A stretch of DNA of 64,000 nucleotides from the NCBI GenBank assembly GCA_045110515.1, contig JBGCGD010000009.1, positions 1-64,000 of the forward strand, given 5' to 3'. Positions 15,990 to 24,470 of the stretch are shown here, one piece after another. Numbering within the stretch: the stretch's first letter is position 1; each line of letters starts with the position of its first letter. Source of the stretch: Granulosicoccus sp045110515. GTDB taxonomy: Bacteria > Pseudomonadota > Gammaproteobacteria > Granulosicoccales > Granulosicoccaceae. Made by a program: the position numbers and the translations under genes. Under the pieces are notes generated by a model. That model had not been told where the DNA came from, did not search any database, and saw only the letters and a list, made by a program, of their open reading frames with translations.

Positions 15990-16747
15990 CAAATAGTTTG
16001 AGTGGAGCTGTAGTATTAGTCACGGGCGCATCCAGTGGTTTGGGTGAACACTTTGCACAGTTGCTTGCACAGCAAGGAGCTCGCGTGGTTATTGCAGCCA
16101 GGCGATTGGACAGGCTGCAAGCGCTGCAACATAAAATCGTTAGTTCCGGCGGGCAGGCACTTGCAATAGAACTAGACGTCTCTAGCGAACAAAGCGTTGA
16201 CGCTGCACTTGAAACCATCGAGCAGCACTGGGGGGTGGTATCGGTGCTTATCAACAATGCAGGAATGGCAGATTCTCGCTCATTTCTTAAAGTGGATGAG
16301 CAGAGTTGGCAAAGAACCTTAGAGGTGAATCTGACGGGTGCGTGGCGCGTTGCTCATCGTGTCAGCAAACAGATGGTCGCTGCCAAGCAAACCGGTTGTA
16401 TCGTTAACATTGCCTCTATCCTAGGTTTACGAGTTGGTTTTGGTCACTCCTCTTATGCGGTTTCAAAAGCGGGTGTTGTTCAGTTAACCCGATCAATGGC
16501 TTTAGAACTATCGGGTAAGGGTATTCGCGTGAACGCGTTGTGTCCCGGGTACATTGAGACAGAAATTAACAGAGATTACTTTGCGACTGAAGAAGGGCGT
16601 GAGTACGTTAAAACAACTCCTGCGGGTCGCGTCGGTAAACTCACAGAATTAGATGCGCCCTTATTATTGTTGTGTACAGAAGCGGGTTCATTTATAAATG
16701 GTGTGGCCTTGCCAGTAGATGGCGGGCATCTTGTGAGTTCTCTCTAG
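15986..16747 (+). CDS. Short-chain dehydrogenase/reductase (third gene of the LvaC-LvaA-like operon)
   Basis: A 253-residue classical SDR with T-G-A-S-S-G-L-G (LVTGASSGLGEHF), NNAG (LINNAGMADS), catalytic Ser (NIASILG) and Y-A-V-S-K. The C-terminal NGVALPVDGGH is standard. Its ATG overlaps the kinase stop (ATGA). LvaD, an SDR, is encoded beside the corresponding kinase and ACAD genes in P. putida, so oxidation of a 3-hydroxyacyl product is a plausible role. Confidence 0.85.
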   Translation: MTNSLSGAVVLVTGASSGLGEHFAQLLAQQGARVVIAARRLDRLQALQHKIVSSGGQALAIELDVSSEQSVDAALETIEQHWGVVSVLINNAGMADSRSFLKVDEQSWQRTLEVNLTGAWRVAHRVSKQMVAAKQTGCIVNIASILGLRVGFGHSSYAVSKAGVVQLTRSMALELSGKGIRVNALCPGYIETEINRDYFATEEGREYVKTTPAGRVGKLTELDAPLLLLCTEAGSFINGVALPVDGGHLVSSL

Positions 16748-16927
16748 AGATCTTTAGTTTATCCTCTCGTAGAACTATAGACTGCTCTGCGAGGTGGATT
16801 TAACCTTTAAACCGTTCGTATTTTCCATCAACATAGCGACCTTCAAGCTTAATTTGGTCCTGAATCTACAATCGTTTCGGACGACCTTTGCCGTAATTGA
16901 TGCAGGCAATAGTCGAGAACTACACCA

Positions 16928-16943
16928 CTGTTTATATAAACAG
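16928..16943. promoter_or_regulatory. Perfect LexA (SOS) box
   Basis: CTGTTTATATAAACAG is a 16-bp perfect palindrome of the form CTGT-(A/T)8-ACAG, the gammaproteobacterial LexA consensus. It sits 14 bp 5' of the ATG at 16958 and directly abuts a TATAAT -10 (16947-16952), so LexA bound here would block transcription of the radical SAM gene. Confidence 0.85.
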
Positions 16944-16946
16944 TGA

Positions 16947-16952
16947 TATAAT
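16947..16952 (+). promoter_or_regulatory. -10 element of the LexA-controlled promoter
   Basis: TATAAT, a consensus match, 3 bp after the LexA box. Transcription would start near 16959, which overlaps the ATG at 16958. The real translation start may therefore be the in-frame ATG at 16973, or the mRNA is leaderless. No good -35 is visible, as in many LexA-overlapped promoters. Confidence 0.6.
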
Positions 16953-16957
16953 GGCTC

Positions 16958-18106
16958 ATGCACGAAATTCCAATGCAGCGCCGAGGGCGAGGGGCCCAAA
17001 GTAACCGCACAGGGCGGTTTGAGCCGCTTCAACGGCTCGATATAGACGACGGTTGGTCAGATGTTGCCTATACCGCGGGCCGGGGCGGTGTAGGGTATGG
17101 TTACGGCGAATCGGTCACTGCTGTCAAAACGCATTGGCGCGAAGACAGAGCCAAGACAGTTATTACCCAAAACAGTTCTCCCGATTTACACTTTGATCAA
17201 TCTATTAACCCTTATCGCGGCTGTGAGCATGGTTGTGCTTATTGCTTTGCCAGACCTTCTCATACGTATTTAGGGCACTCAGCTGGGCTGGATTTTGAAC
17301 GCTTGTTATACGCGAAATTAGATGCTGCGGAGCTTTTGCGCAGAGAGCTGGCTAAGCCCAACTACCAATGCAAACCCATTGCGATCGGTGTCAATACGGA
17401 TGCGTATCAACCGCTGGAGAAGCGTCTGAAAATTACGCGCAGCGTTCTGGAGGTTCTCAACGAGGCAAATCACCCAGCCTATCTCATTACAAAGTCGTCG
17501 TTGATAGAGCGCGACATTGACTTACTCTCGCAGATGGCTGTGAAAAATCTTGTTACCGTGTCTATATCTGTTACCAGCCTGAATAATGAGTTAAGCCATC
17601 GGCTGGAACCGCGCGCAGCTGCTCCTCACCGAAGAATAAGAATCATTAAGACGTTGGCTGAGGCGGGTATACCGGTTAGGGCATCAATCTCGCCCATCAT
17701 CCCGGCACTTAACGAGCATGAGATTGATGACATGATACAAACGTGCGCTGATGCTGGGGCGAAAGGCGCCAACGTAATTATTTTAAGACTACCTCATGAG
17801 CTGTCTACGCTTTTCCCCGAATGGTTAGAAACTCATTATCCGCTGCGAAGGAATAGGGTTCTAAAAGCGATTAAATCGATGCGGCAAGGCAAGCTGAATA
17901 ACAGTGACTATAAATCGCGGTTTGTTGGTGAGGGGCCAAGGGCCGACATAATTCAGCAGCGATTCAAAAAAGCGTGTGCTCGTAATGGCATTGAAGGGGG
18001 GCGTGAGGTATTTTCAATGGATACTTCGAAATTTACAGCCCCTCAACTACCCTTAACAGCTCAGGATGAAGAAATTCCAGGGTCTCAATTGTCTCTATTT
18101 TCGTAG
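16958..18106 (+). CDS. PA0069-family radical SAM protein
   Basis: A 382-residue radical SAM enzyme. The cluster motif is C-x3-C-x2-C in RGCEHGCAYCFARPSH (residues about 88-102). GRGAQSNRTGRFEPL and DDGW at the N-terminus and RPHE-like NVIILRLPHELSTLFPEWLE are typical of the PA0069/SplB-like group, distantly related to spore photoproduct lyase. The biochemical role is unsettled; DNA repair or base modification has been suggested. The perfect LexA box just upstream places it in the SOS regulon. The ATG at 16973 may be the true start, since the family begins near M-x-R-R-G-R-G. Confidence 0.88.
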   Translation: MHEIPMQRRGRGAQSNRTGRFEPLQRLDIDDGWSDVAYTAGRGGVGYGYGESVTAVKTHWREDRAKTVITQNSSPDLHFDQSINPYRGCEHGCAYCFARPSHTYLGHSAGLDFERLLYAKLDAAELLRRELAKPNYQCKPIAIGVNTDAYQPLEKRLKITRSVLEVLNEANHPAYLITKSSLIERDIDLLSQMAVKNLVTVSISVTSLNNELSHRLEPRAAAPHRRIRIIKTLAEAGIPVRASISPIIPALNEHEIDDMIQTCADAGAKGANVIILRLPHELSTLFPEWLETHYPLRRNRVLKAIKSMRQGKLNNSDYKSRFVGEGPRADIIQQRFKKACARNGIEGGREVFSMDTSKFTAPQLPLTAQDEEIPGSQLSLFS

Positions 18107-18135
18107 GCAGACATACAAATCATAATGGAACTTAG

Positions 18136-18834
18136 ATGGATATAGATCGTATTCGCGCTGAAACACCTGGAACACACAATGTAGTTCATCTTGTTGCGTC
18201 AGGTTCTGGGTTGATGCCTTCAACTGTGACGGACGCCATTGTTGAGCATCTCACACTGGAGCAAAGTATTGGAGGTTATGAGGCCCACGCAAATAGAAGG
18301 GGCCTCGCGGTACCGGTTTCCTTTATGTCCAAGAAAAATGGTTGAAGCATCTTGAGCCTGCAATGATTGATCATTTCGCAGCCCCCAGGGTAGAGCGGAA
18401 TCAATATGCTTCGGGAAGATGCGCGTCGTTTCGAGACTTGGGAAAATGCCTATGCGTTAAGAGCGGGTTTGGGCGCGGCGGTTAACTATGCAATGCAAAT
18501 TGGATTAGACGCAATTCAAGAGCGAGCGTGGTCTTTGGCAAACTATGCCCGTGTTGAATTAGCTAAATTACCGGGCGCTAAAGTTCATGACATTGGTCTG
18601 GAAAAATGCGCTATTGTCAGTTTCAGTATTGAGGGTCTTGATCCTAAAGAGACTGTCGAAAAGTTACGAAAACAATCAATCAACATAAGTGCCTCTCTCC
18701 CATCCAGTACACGGCTAGATTCTGAAGCGAGAGGGCTTCCCACCATTTTCAGAATTGCTCCTCATTATTACAACACGCACGAGGAGCTGGATACGCTAGC
18801 GAGCGCGCTCAAGGGGTTAGTCGCGCCCTGTTAG
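18136..18834 (+). pseudogene. Remnant of a class V aminotransferase (cysteine desulfurase-like)
   Basis: Three pieces in different frames. The first (from ATG 18136) reads GTHNVVHLVASGSGLMPSTV ... GGYEAHANR, the N-terminus of the fold. The second, in another frame from about 18314, reads GFLYVQEKWLKHLEPAMID. The third, back in the first frame from 18406, reads LREDARRFETWENAYALRAG to the stop at 18834, the C-terminal domain. The segment that would hold the PLP-binding Lys (about 180 residues) is missing, so the product cannot be active. It is a decayed gene with an internal deletion near 18300-18314 and at least one further frameshift. Confidence 0.85.
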
Positions 18835-19463
18835 CTCCTACAAAATGTGATAACCAGTTGCCCAAATAGGTGGTGGGAAACTCCGTTTTACCCTGTGAAG
18901 AGAAACTCCTGTTGGTTTAGGTCTTATGTCGAGAGTGATCCTGTATAACCTGATATTCACTCTATTGGTCGGTATCACTCAATCGGCTGATACCTTCAAT
19001 AATGCTAAGTCCTCCGAGCAGGTCCGCGTGCTCCACCTGTCAAAGTCTAGAACGTATCCAAAGCCACGGTAATGTTGGCGTGTTTTTGTGACTTATGTAG
19101 TTCTTTATAAAAGCATTACAGTTACTCGACGATAATTGGTTGAATTCGTGCTGCTTGCGCTCTTATGAGGTGCGGCGTTATGCGCAGTTGTGGAGTCACC
19201 ATTCCTCAAATGGTGAGAGGAGGTGTCGTCATAAATTGATTAGCTCCATGCTTCGCACCACCGATCTTAGTTGAACCACTGTGAAAAATCGTTAAAACGG
19301 AATGCATAGACGGCGGGGTAATTCATTACTGATGGGGTCTAGCCGATAAAGCGCTCGGCTAAAAGTGCTTTGTTGTCAAAAGTTACCTTTAGCCCGTTGC
19401 TGATTAGAACATGGGCGTCAGTCAGCCCGACTATCGACGTTTGTGTTACCGAGTACAAAATGT
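18835..19463 (+). other. Gene-free region before the giant repeat protein
   Basis: About 630 bases without a credible open frame. Short hairpins are visible (CACCATT/AATGGTG near 19197-19216; AGCCGA/TCGGCT near 19341-19361), but none has a terminator T-run or fits a riboswitch I know. It may hold the promoter and long leader of the gene at 19464, or decayed sequence continuing from the pseudogene upstream. Confidence 0.4.
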
Positions 19464-20339
19464 ATGAAAAATTCGATTAAAAGAATATTGTTACCAGTAT
19501 TGGTATTGCTGAGCGTCGTCAGTGCTGATGCTTCCGCAGCGCCTGGAGGTGTTGATCCGTCTGCACGTAGGCTTTGGCTTGATGCATCTGACATAGATGG
19601 CGATGGTATTTCAGGGAACGATCCAGCGCACGGTGCTGGCGTTGCTACATGGGTGGATAAATCGGGAAATGGAAACAATGCAACTCCGGTGTCAGGTCAG
19701 GCGACTTTTGATTCTAATACGGCAGAAACTATCAACGGTAATACGGCTGTTCTATTTTGGAATACACCCTACGATACTGGGTTTGACTTACGGCCGGTAA
19801 CAACTCCTGATGCAACTATATTCTCAGTTTATGTGCAAAAAGAAGGCTCTGGACAGCAATCGCCATGGGGCATCAATAATGGTGATTGGGATGGATACTT
19901 CTATCCTGTGCATTCAGGTTTTGGTGTGGCGGATGATGGCGTTTTTGGTGCAACTGTAGGAGGAAACGTTGTTGAAAGTGCGAGTGTTCTGGATGAAACC
20001 TATTTGCTAACCGCAACATTTTCACATTTGGAAACCGATGGATCTTCGGTGTACTTTGACGGCAACAAGATTTCCGACTTTACTGACTCGTCAGATGCCA
20101 CCAATCAAATTTCTACTCTCCGACTAGGTCATGACGGCGATAACGGAGACTATCGCGGTCAGCTTGCCGAGTTTATTGTTTACGACCGTGTTTTAACCAG
20201 TTGTGAAATACAGGCCGTTAACAAGTATCTAGATGATAAGTACGGAAAAGTATTTGGGAACCCCGATGCCGATGGCGATGGCGGTATTAACTGTTTGGAT
20301 AATGATGCAGATGGGGATGGTATACCCAATTCTGTGTAG
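19464..20339 (+). CDS. N-terminal part: signal peptide plus LamG-like domain
   Basis: The first 291 codons of the giant frame. The signal peptide (KNSIKRILLPVLVLLSVVSADASA) is likely cut after ASA. It is followed by a LamG/concanavalin-like jelly roll (RLWLDASDIDGDGI ... WVDKSGNGNNATP ... AEFIVYDRVLTSCEIQAVNKYLDDKYG), commonly found in secreted adhesins. The last residues NPDADGDGGINCLDNDADGDGIPNSV begin the Ca-binding repeats and are cut by TAG. A GTG 21 bases upstream is in frame but lies before the basic start of the signal peptide. Alone, this piece would be a secreted fragment of about 27 kDa after cleavage. Confidence 0.8.
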   Translation: MKNSIKRILLPVLVLLSVVSADASAAPGGVDPSARRLWLDASDIDGDGISGNDPAHGAGVATWVDKSGNGNNATPVSGQATFDSNTAETINGNTAVLFWNTPYDTGFDLRPVTTPDATIFSVYVQKEGSGQQSPWGINNGDWDGYFYPVHSGFGVADDGVFGATVGGNVVESASVLDETYLLTATFSHLETDGSSVYFDGNKISDFTDSSDATNQISTLRLGHDGDNGDYRGQLAEFIVYDRVLTSCEIQAVNKYLDDKYGKVFGNPDADGDGGINCLDNDADGDGIPNSV

Positions 20340-22883
20340 GCTCCACGTGAGTACGAATGGGCTGTCTGGGAACCGTTCTCTAATACGACAACTGCCAGCG
20401 GTACTATAGATGGTGTTGCGTTTACCTACACAAGCGTTGCTACTTTCACTAGTACGCCGACAATCTACGATTACGGAAATTTCCCAGCCGAGTATGAGAT
20501 ACCGAACTCTACAGTCGTCAGGAATGAGCTTGCCAGTACGGGAACGCTAACCTTAAGTGAGCCTGTCTACGGGTTATCAACCGTATTTTCATCCGTTGGT
20601 TCAGACTCAAAAACAGTTCCAGTTCCAGTTCAATTTTCATCACCTGTAGACGTGCTTTGGTCAATGAACACGAGCGTAGTGAATCCCAATCGCTTGGAAG
20701 GCACCGAAGGATTCTGGATCACATCCAGCACCGGTGTGCATTCTAGTTATGTTGTTGAATATTTAGCTAATGATGTTTACGTGAATTTCACGTTTGGTGG
20801 CTATATTTCAACATCAGTTGATACTGATAGTGATGGTATCGAAGATATCCTTGATACTGATAGTGACAATGACGGCATTCCGGACAGCGTAGAGAACCAG
20901 ATATCTACTCAGGATTCCGATAGTGACGGAATTTATGATGTGTTTGATGTAGATATTACTAACGGGTCTGATGTTGATCGTGATGGTGTCGATGACAATT
21001 CCAGTACGTCTTTGGCTGATAAGGATGGCGATGGAATTCCAAATTACGTCGATTTTGATTCAGATAATGACGGAATTTTAGATCAGATAGAGGGTGTCAC
21101 AGACACTGATGGAGACGGTACACCGAACTATTTAGATACTGATTCTGATGGCGATGGCTTGAGCGATCAATACGAAGGTTCGGCTGACATCAACTACGAT
21201 GGAACGCCTGACTACTTACAAACAAACTATGGTGTATTCGATGCCGATACCGATGGAATCAATAACAGTGATGAAGGGTTTTACTTGTCACCCTCAAAAG
21301 CGTTGATGGACGCCACATCGGGTGGCTCTACGCCAAAGGCGAACTTACAAATTGGATCTGAATCTGCCGAATTAACCTTTTCAACAGTAGGCGGGAATAT
21401 TACTCCTACAAGCATAGGATCGTCTTCTATTGGTTTCTCAGAACACTATACGAACGTAGGCACGTTTACCATACAGTCCTCTAGCCCTCTGTTTGAAGTT
21501 GAAATGTTGTTTATGAGTCTTTTTAGAGAGGGGACAACTATTGGAAATTTCAGTCTGACGCTAGAAGATGGCACAGTGATCAGTAATGCTGATTTTACTA
21601 TTTTTGATGATGTCATCTTCGATGGTTTAACGGTTGGAGGGTTTGATCCCATTACCGGTTCTTCTAAATTGCTAGCTGTTAAAGATAGTTCCGGTGGAAT
21701 CCATAAAATTGTTGCTCCGGTAGGCGCAACGGAGCAAACAGCAGCTCGAATTAAATTTGAGGATACCTATGATATTTATAATCGTAATGGCATAACGTCG
21801 ATAACATTTGAGCTTATTGAAGGATATACCAGCACCTTCGATTCTAGGTTCTCCATAATGGCTAGGTTCGCATCTGTGTTGGATACCGATTTAGATGCTA
21901 TTCCCGATTATCTCGATGAGGATTCTGACAACGACAGTAATCCTGATGCCACGGAGTTAATGACTGACGCTGATAACGACGGTATTCTAGATTGGCGTGA
22001 CCCTGACGATGACAACGATGGCATACCATCTAGTGTTGAGGCGAAACTAATCTCAACTGGAAATGCAACCGGCTCCGGGATTTACACTGATAACATCGCT
22101 TTTTTTCAATGGGAAGATGACTTTTCAGACGGGACACACGTTGGAGATGTGCAGACACTGACGCTCAGCGATGGATCAGTTATTACAGCAACGGTGATGG
22201 ATATATACAATAATCAACCAAAAGATTATGTTCCAGCCGATGCTCCTACATTGGGTGGTTCTCCCATAAGCGGTAGTTATAGCGTTGAGCAGGGACAGCT
22301 GTATGACTTTACAACGAGTACGTATAATTCAAGTATAGTCACTTTTGCACTGACCGCGGAGACATCAGCCGGCGTTGCTTTCTCTCCTGACGTGTATTGG
22401 ATAGACGGTGAGGTCACAACAGGAACTGAAACACTAATGGGTGTGACTGATGGCACACCGTGGGAAGTATTTGAATATCTCATTCCCAATACGGGTCTCA
22501 AAGAATTGCAAGTTGGACAGCATTTTTTGTTTTTAAACAATACGCTGGCCGGTTTAAACGGATACCGATCAGACAACGTCAGCGAACTTACAGTAGGAAC
22601 TGTCGGCGAACCGACTGCGGAAAGCCCTCATGCAATCATGTTTGGTATTTTACGTAATCGAGATACAGATGCAGATGGTGTAGAGGATTATCTAGATGCC
22701 GATTCTGACAACGATGGTATACCAGACATCGTGGAAGGCGCTAATGATTCAGACTCTGATGGGCTATCCGATTTTTTAGACACGGACTCTGACAACAACG
22801 GAATAACCGACGGTGTTGAGGCGGGTATTAGTGGCATAGATTCAGATGGCGATGGCATAGACAACTCCTTTGATGTTGATTAA
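20340..22883 (+). CDS. Middle part: beta-sandwich domains with thrombospondin type-3-like repeats
   Basis: Open from right after the TAG to TAA 22881-22883; the first ATG is at 20652, inside a domain that clearly begins at about 20343 (PREYEWAVWEPFSN). It holds one beta-rich domain at each end (20343-20815; 21240-21890; 22060-22660) separated by D-x-D-x-D-G runs such as DTDSDGIEDILDTDSDNDGI. Acidic repeats of this type bind calcium and stiffen surface proteins. The last residues are FDVD, after which the other modules continue with Q or E and TGG. Without readthrough this part would have no signal peptide. Confidence 0.7.
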   Translation, partial: APREYEWAVWEPFSNTTTASGTIDGVAFTYTSVATFTSTPTIYDYGNFPAEYEIPNSTVVRNELASTGTLTLSEPVYGLSTVFSSVGSDSKTVPVPVQFSSPVDVLWSMNTSVVNPNRLEGTEGFWITSSTGVHSSYVVEYLANDVYVNFTFGGYISTSVDTDSDGIEDILDTDSDNDGIPDSVENQISTQDSDSDGIYDVFDVDITNGSDVDRDGVDDNSSTSLADKDGDGIPNYVDFDSDNDGILDQIEGVTDTDGDGTPNYLDTDSDGDGLSDQYEGSADINYDGTPDYLQTNYGVFDADTDGINNSDEGFYLSPSKALMDATSGGSTPKANLQIGSESAELTFSTVGGNITPTSIGSSSIGFSEHYTNVGTFTIQSSSPLFEVEMLFMSLFREGTTIGNFSLTLEDGTVISNADFTIFDDVIFDGLTVGGFDPITGSSKLLAVKDSSGGIHKIVAPVGATEQTAARIKFEDTYDIYNRNGITSITFELIEGYTSTFDSRFSIMARFASVLDTDLDAIPDYLDEDSDNDSNPDATELMTDADNDGILDWRDPDDDNDGIPSSVEAKLISTGNATGSGIYTDNIAFFQWEDDFSDGTHVGDVQTLTLSDGSVITATVMDIYNNQPKDYVPADAPTLGGSPISGSYSVEQGQLYDFTTSTYNSSIVTFALTAETSAGVAFSPDVYWIDGEVTTGTETLMGVTDGTPWEVFEYLIPNTGLKELQVGQHFLFLNNTLAGLNGYRSDNVSELTVGTVGEPTAESPHAIMFGILRNRDTDADGVEDYLDADSDNDGIPDIVEGANDSDSDGLSDFLDTDSDNNGITDGVEAGISGIDSDGDGIDNSFDVD

Positions 22884-24470
22884 ACCGGTGGTACCGATGC
22901 CAATGGTGATGGTATTGATGATAACGTCACGGGTCCGGACTCTGATGGTGATGGAGTTTTCGATACGGCCGATTCTGATAACGATGGTGATGGCGTCCCC
23001 GACAGTGTTGAAGGTGCTGGGGACACAGATAATGATGGCGTCTCAGATTATCTGGATACTGACTCAGATAATGATAGTGTCGATGACGGCGTGGAAGCCG
23101 GCGTCAGTGGCAACGACGCTGATGGTGACCGTATAGATCATTTATTCGATGTCGATGAAACCAATGGTGTTGATGCTAATGGTGATGGTGTTGATGATGA
23201 TGTCATTGGCGCAGACACCGATAGAGACGGTGTACCTGATTCTGTCGACCCTGATGTTGACGGAGACGGAATACCAGACAGCGTCGAAGGCAGTAATGAT
23301 TCAGATGGAGATGCTATACCGGACAAGCTGGACACGGACTCCGACAACAACGGAGTGCCTGATAGCGTAGAGGCTGCGGTTAGTGCTCAGGATGCCGATG
23401 GGGATGGTATCGATGATACCTTCGATGTGGGTCAAACCGGAGGTACAGATGCGAACGGTGACGGTATCGATGATGACGTGACTGGCGCTGATACTGACGG
23501 CGATGGTATTCCAGACTCGGTTGATGCGGACAATGATGGTGACGGCGTTCCTGATAGTGTTGAAGGTACAGACGATGTAGATAATGACGGTTTAGGTAAT
23601 TACCTTGATGCTGACTCCGATAATGATGGTATTAACGATGGCGTTGAAGCTGGTGTAACTGGCAATGACTCCGATGGCGATGGTATCGATGATTTATTTG
23701 ATGTCGATGAAACTGGCGGTGTTGATGCCAATAGTGATGGTGTAGACGATAGTGTCATTGGTAAAGATACCGATGCTGATGGCATTCCTGACGGTGCTGA
23801 TTTAGATGCAGACGGCGACGGCATCCCGGACAGGGTAGAAGGTCAAGTTGACTCTGATGGAAACGGCTTACCCGACAATCTGGATCCAGACTCCGACAAT
23901 GATGGCGTTCCTGATGGCATTGAAGCTGGTGTTAGCGGAAAAGATGCTGATGGCGATGGTATTGATGATTCGTTTGATGTTGATCAGACTGGTGGCAGCG
24001 ATGCCAACGGCGATGGTATTGATGATACTGTGTTCGGCTCCGATACCGACGGCGATGGCATACCTGACTCTATAGATAAAGACACCGATGGCGATGGTAT
24101 TCCGGACATCGTTGAAGGACTGGGTGATTTAGATGGAGACGGCATTCCAGATAACCTTGATACCGACTCTGACAACGATGGTATTAGCGATGGCGTTGAG
24201 GCTGGCGTTAGCGGCATAGATACCGATGGCGATGATATTGATGACGCGTTTGACGTTGATCAGACCGGGGGTTCAGATGCTAACGGTGATGGTATTGATG
24301 ATAGTTTTAGTGGCTCCGATACTGACGGCGACGGTACTCCCGATTCAACAGATCTGGATGCAGACGGAGACTCCATTCCAGATACTATCGAAGGTAATGG
24401 CGACACCGATGCAGATGGCATTCCGGATTATCTCGATAGCGATGCTGATGGCGACGGAATTTCTGATTTT
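22815..24470 (+). repeat. Six tandem 276-bp (92-residue) modules
   Basis: Starts at 22815, 23091, 23367, 23643, 23919 and 24195, each exactly 276 bases with no indel. Each module runs VEAGVSG-D-DGDGIDD-FDVDQTGGTDANGDGIDD, then TD-DGDGIPDS, then DGDGIPDSVEG, then DNLDTDSDNDGIPDG. Protein identity between modules is high while synonymous positions differ widely, so the array is old rather than a fresh expansion. Module 1 carries the TAA stop at its residue 23. Confidence 0.9.

Noticed and set aside
20337..22883. Idea that UAG and UAA are reassigned to amino acids in this organism
   Set aside because: TAA and TAG serve as ordinary terminal stops in many genes of the window (for example xylA-region, GNAT, xylF genes), so global recoding is excluded; local readthrough remains open.
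23138..24217. Long frames on both strands across the repeat region (Ser/Pro-rich minus, Met/Thr-rich plus)
   Set aside because: They are shadows created by the GAT/GGT-rich repeat DNA and have low-complexity products.
22815..24470. CRISPR-like array of regular repeats
   Set aside because: The 276-bp units are coding, have no unique spacers and lie in frame with the flanking domains.
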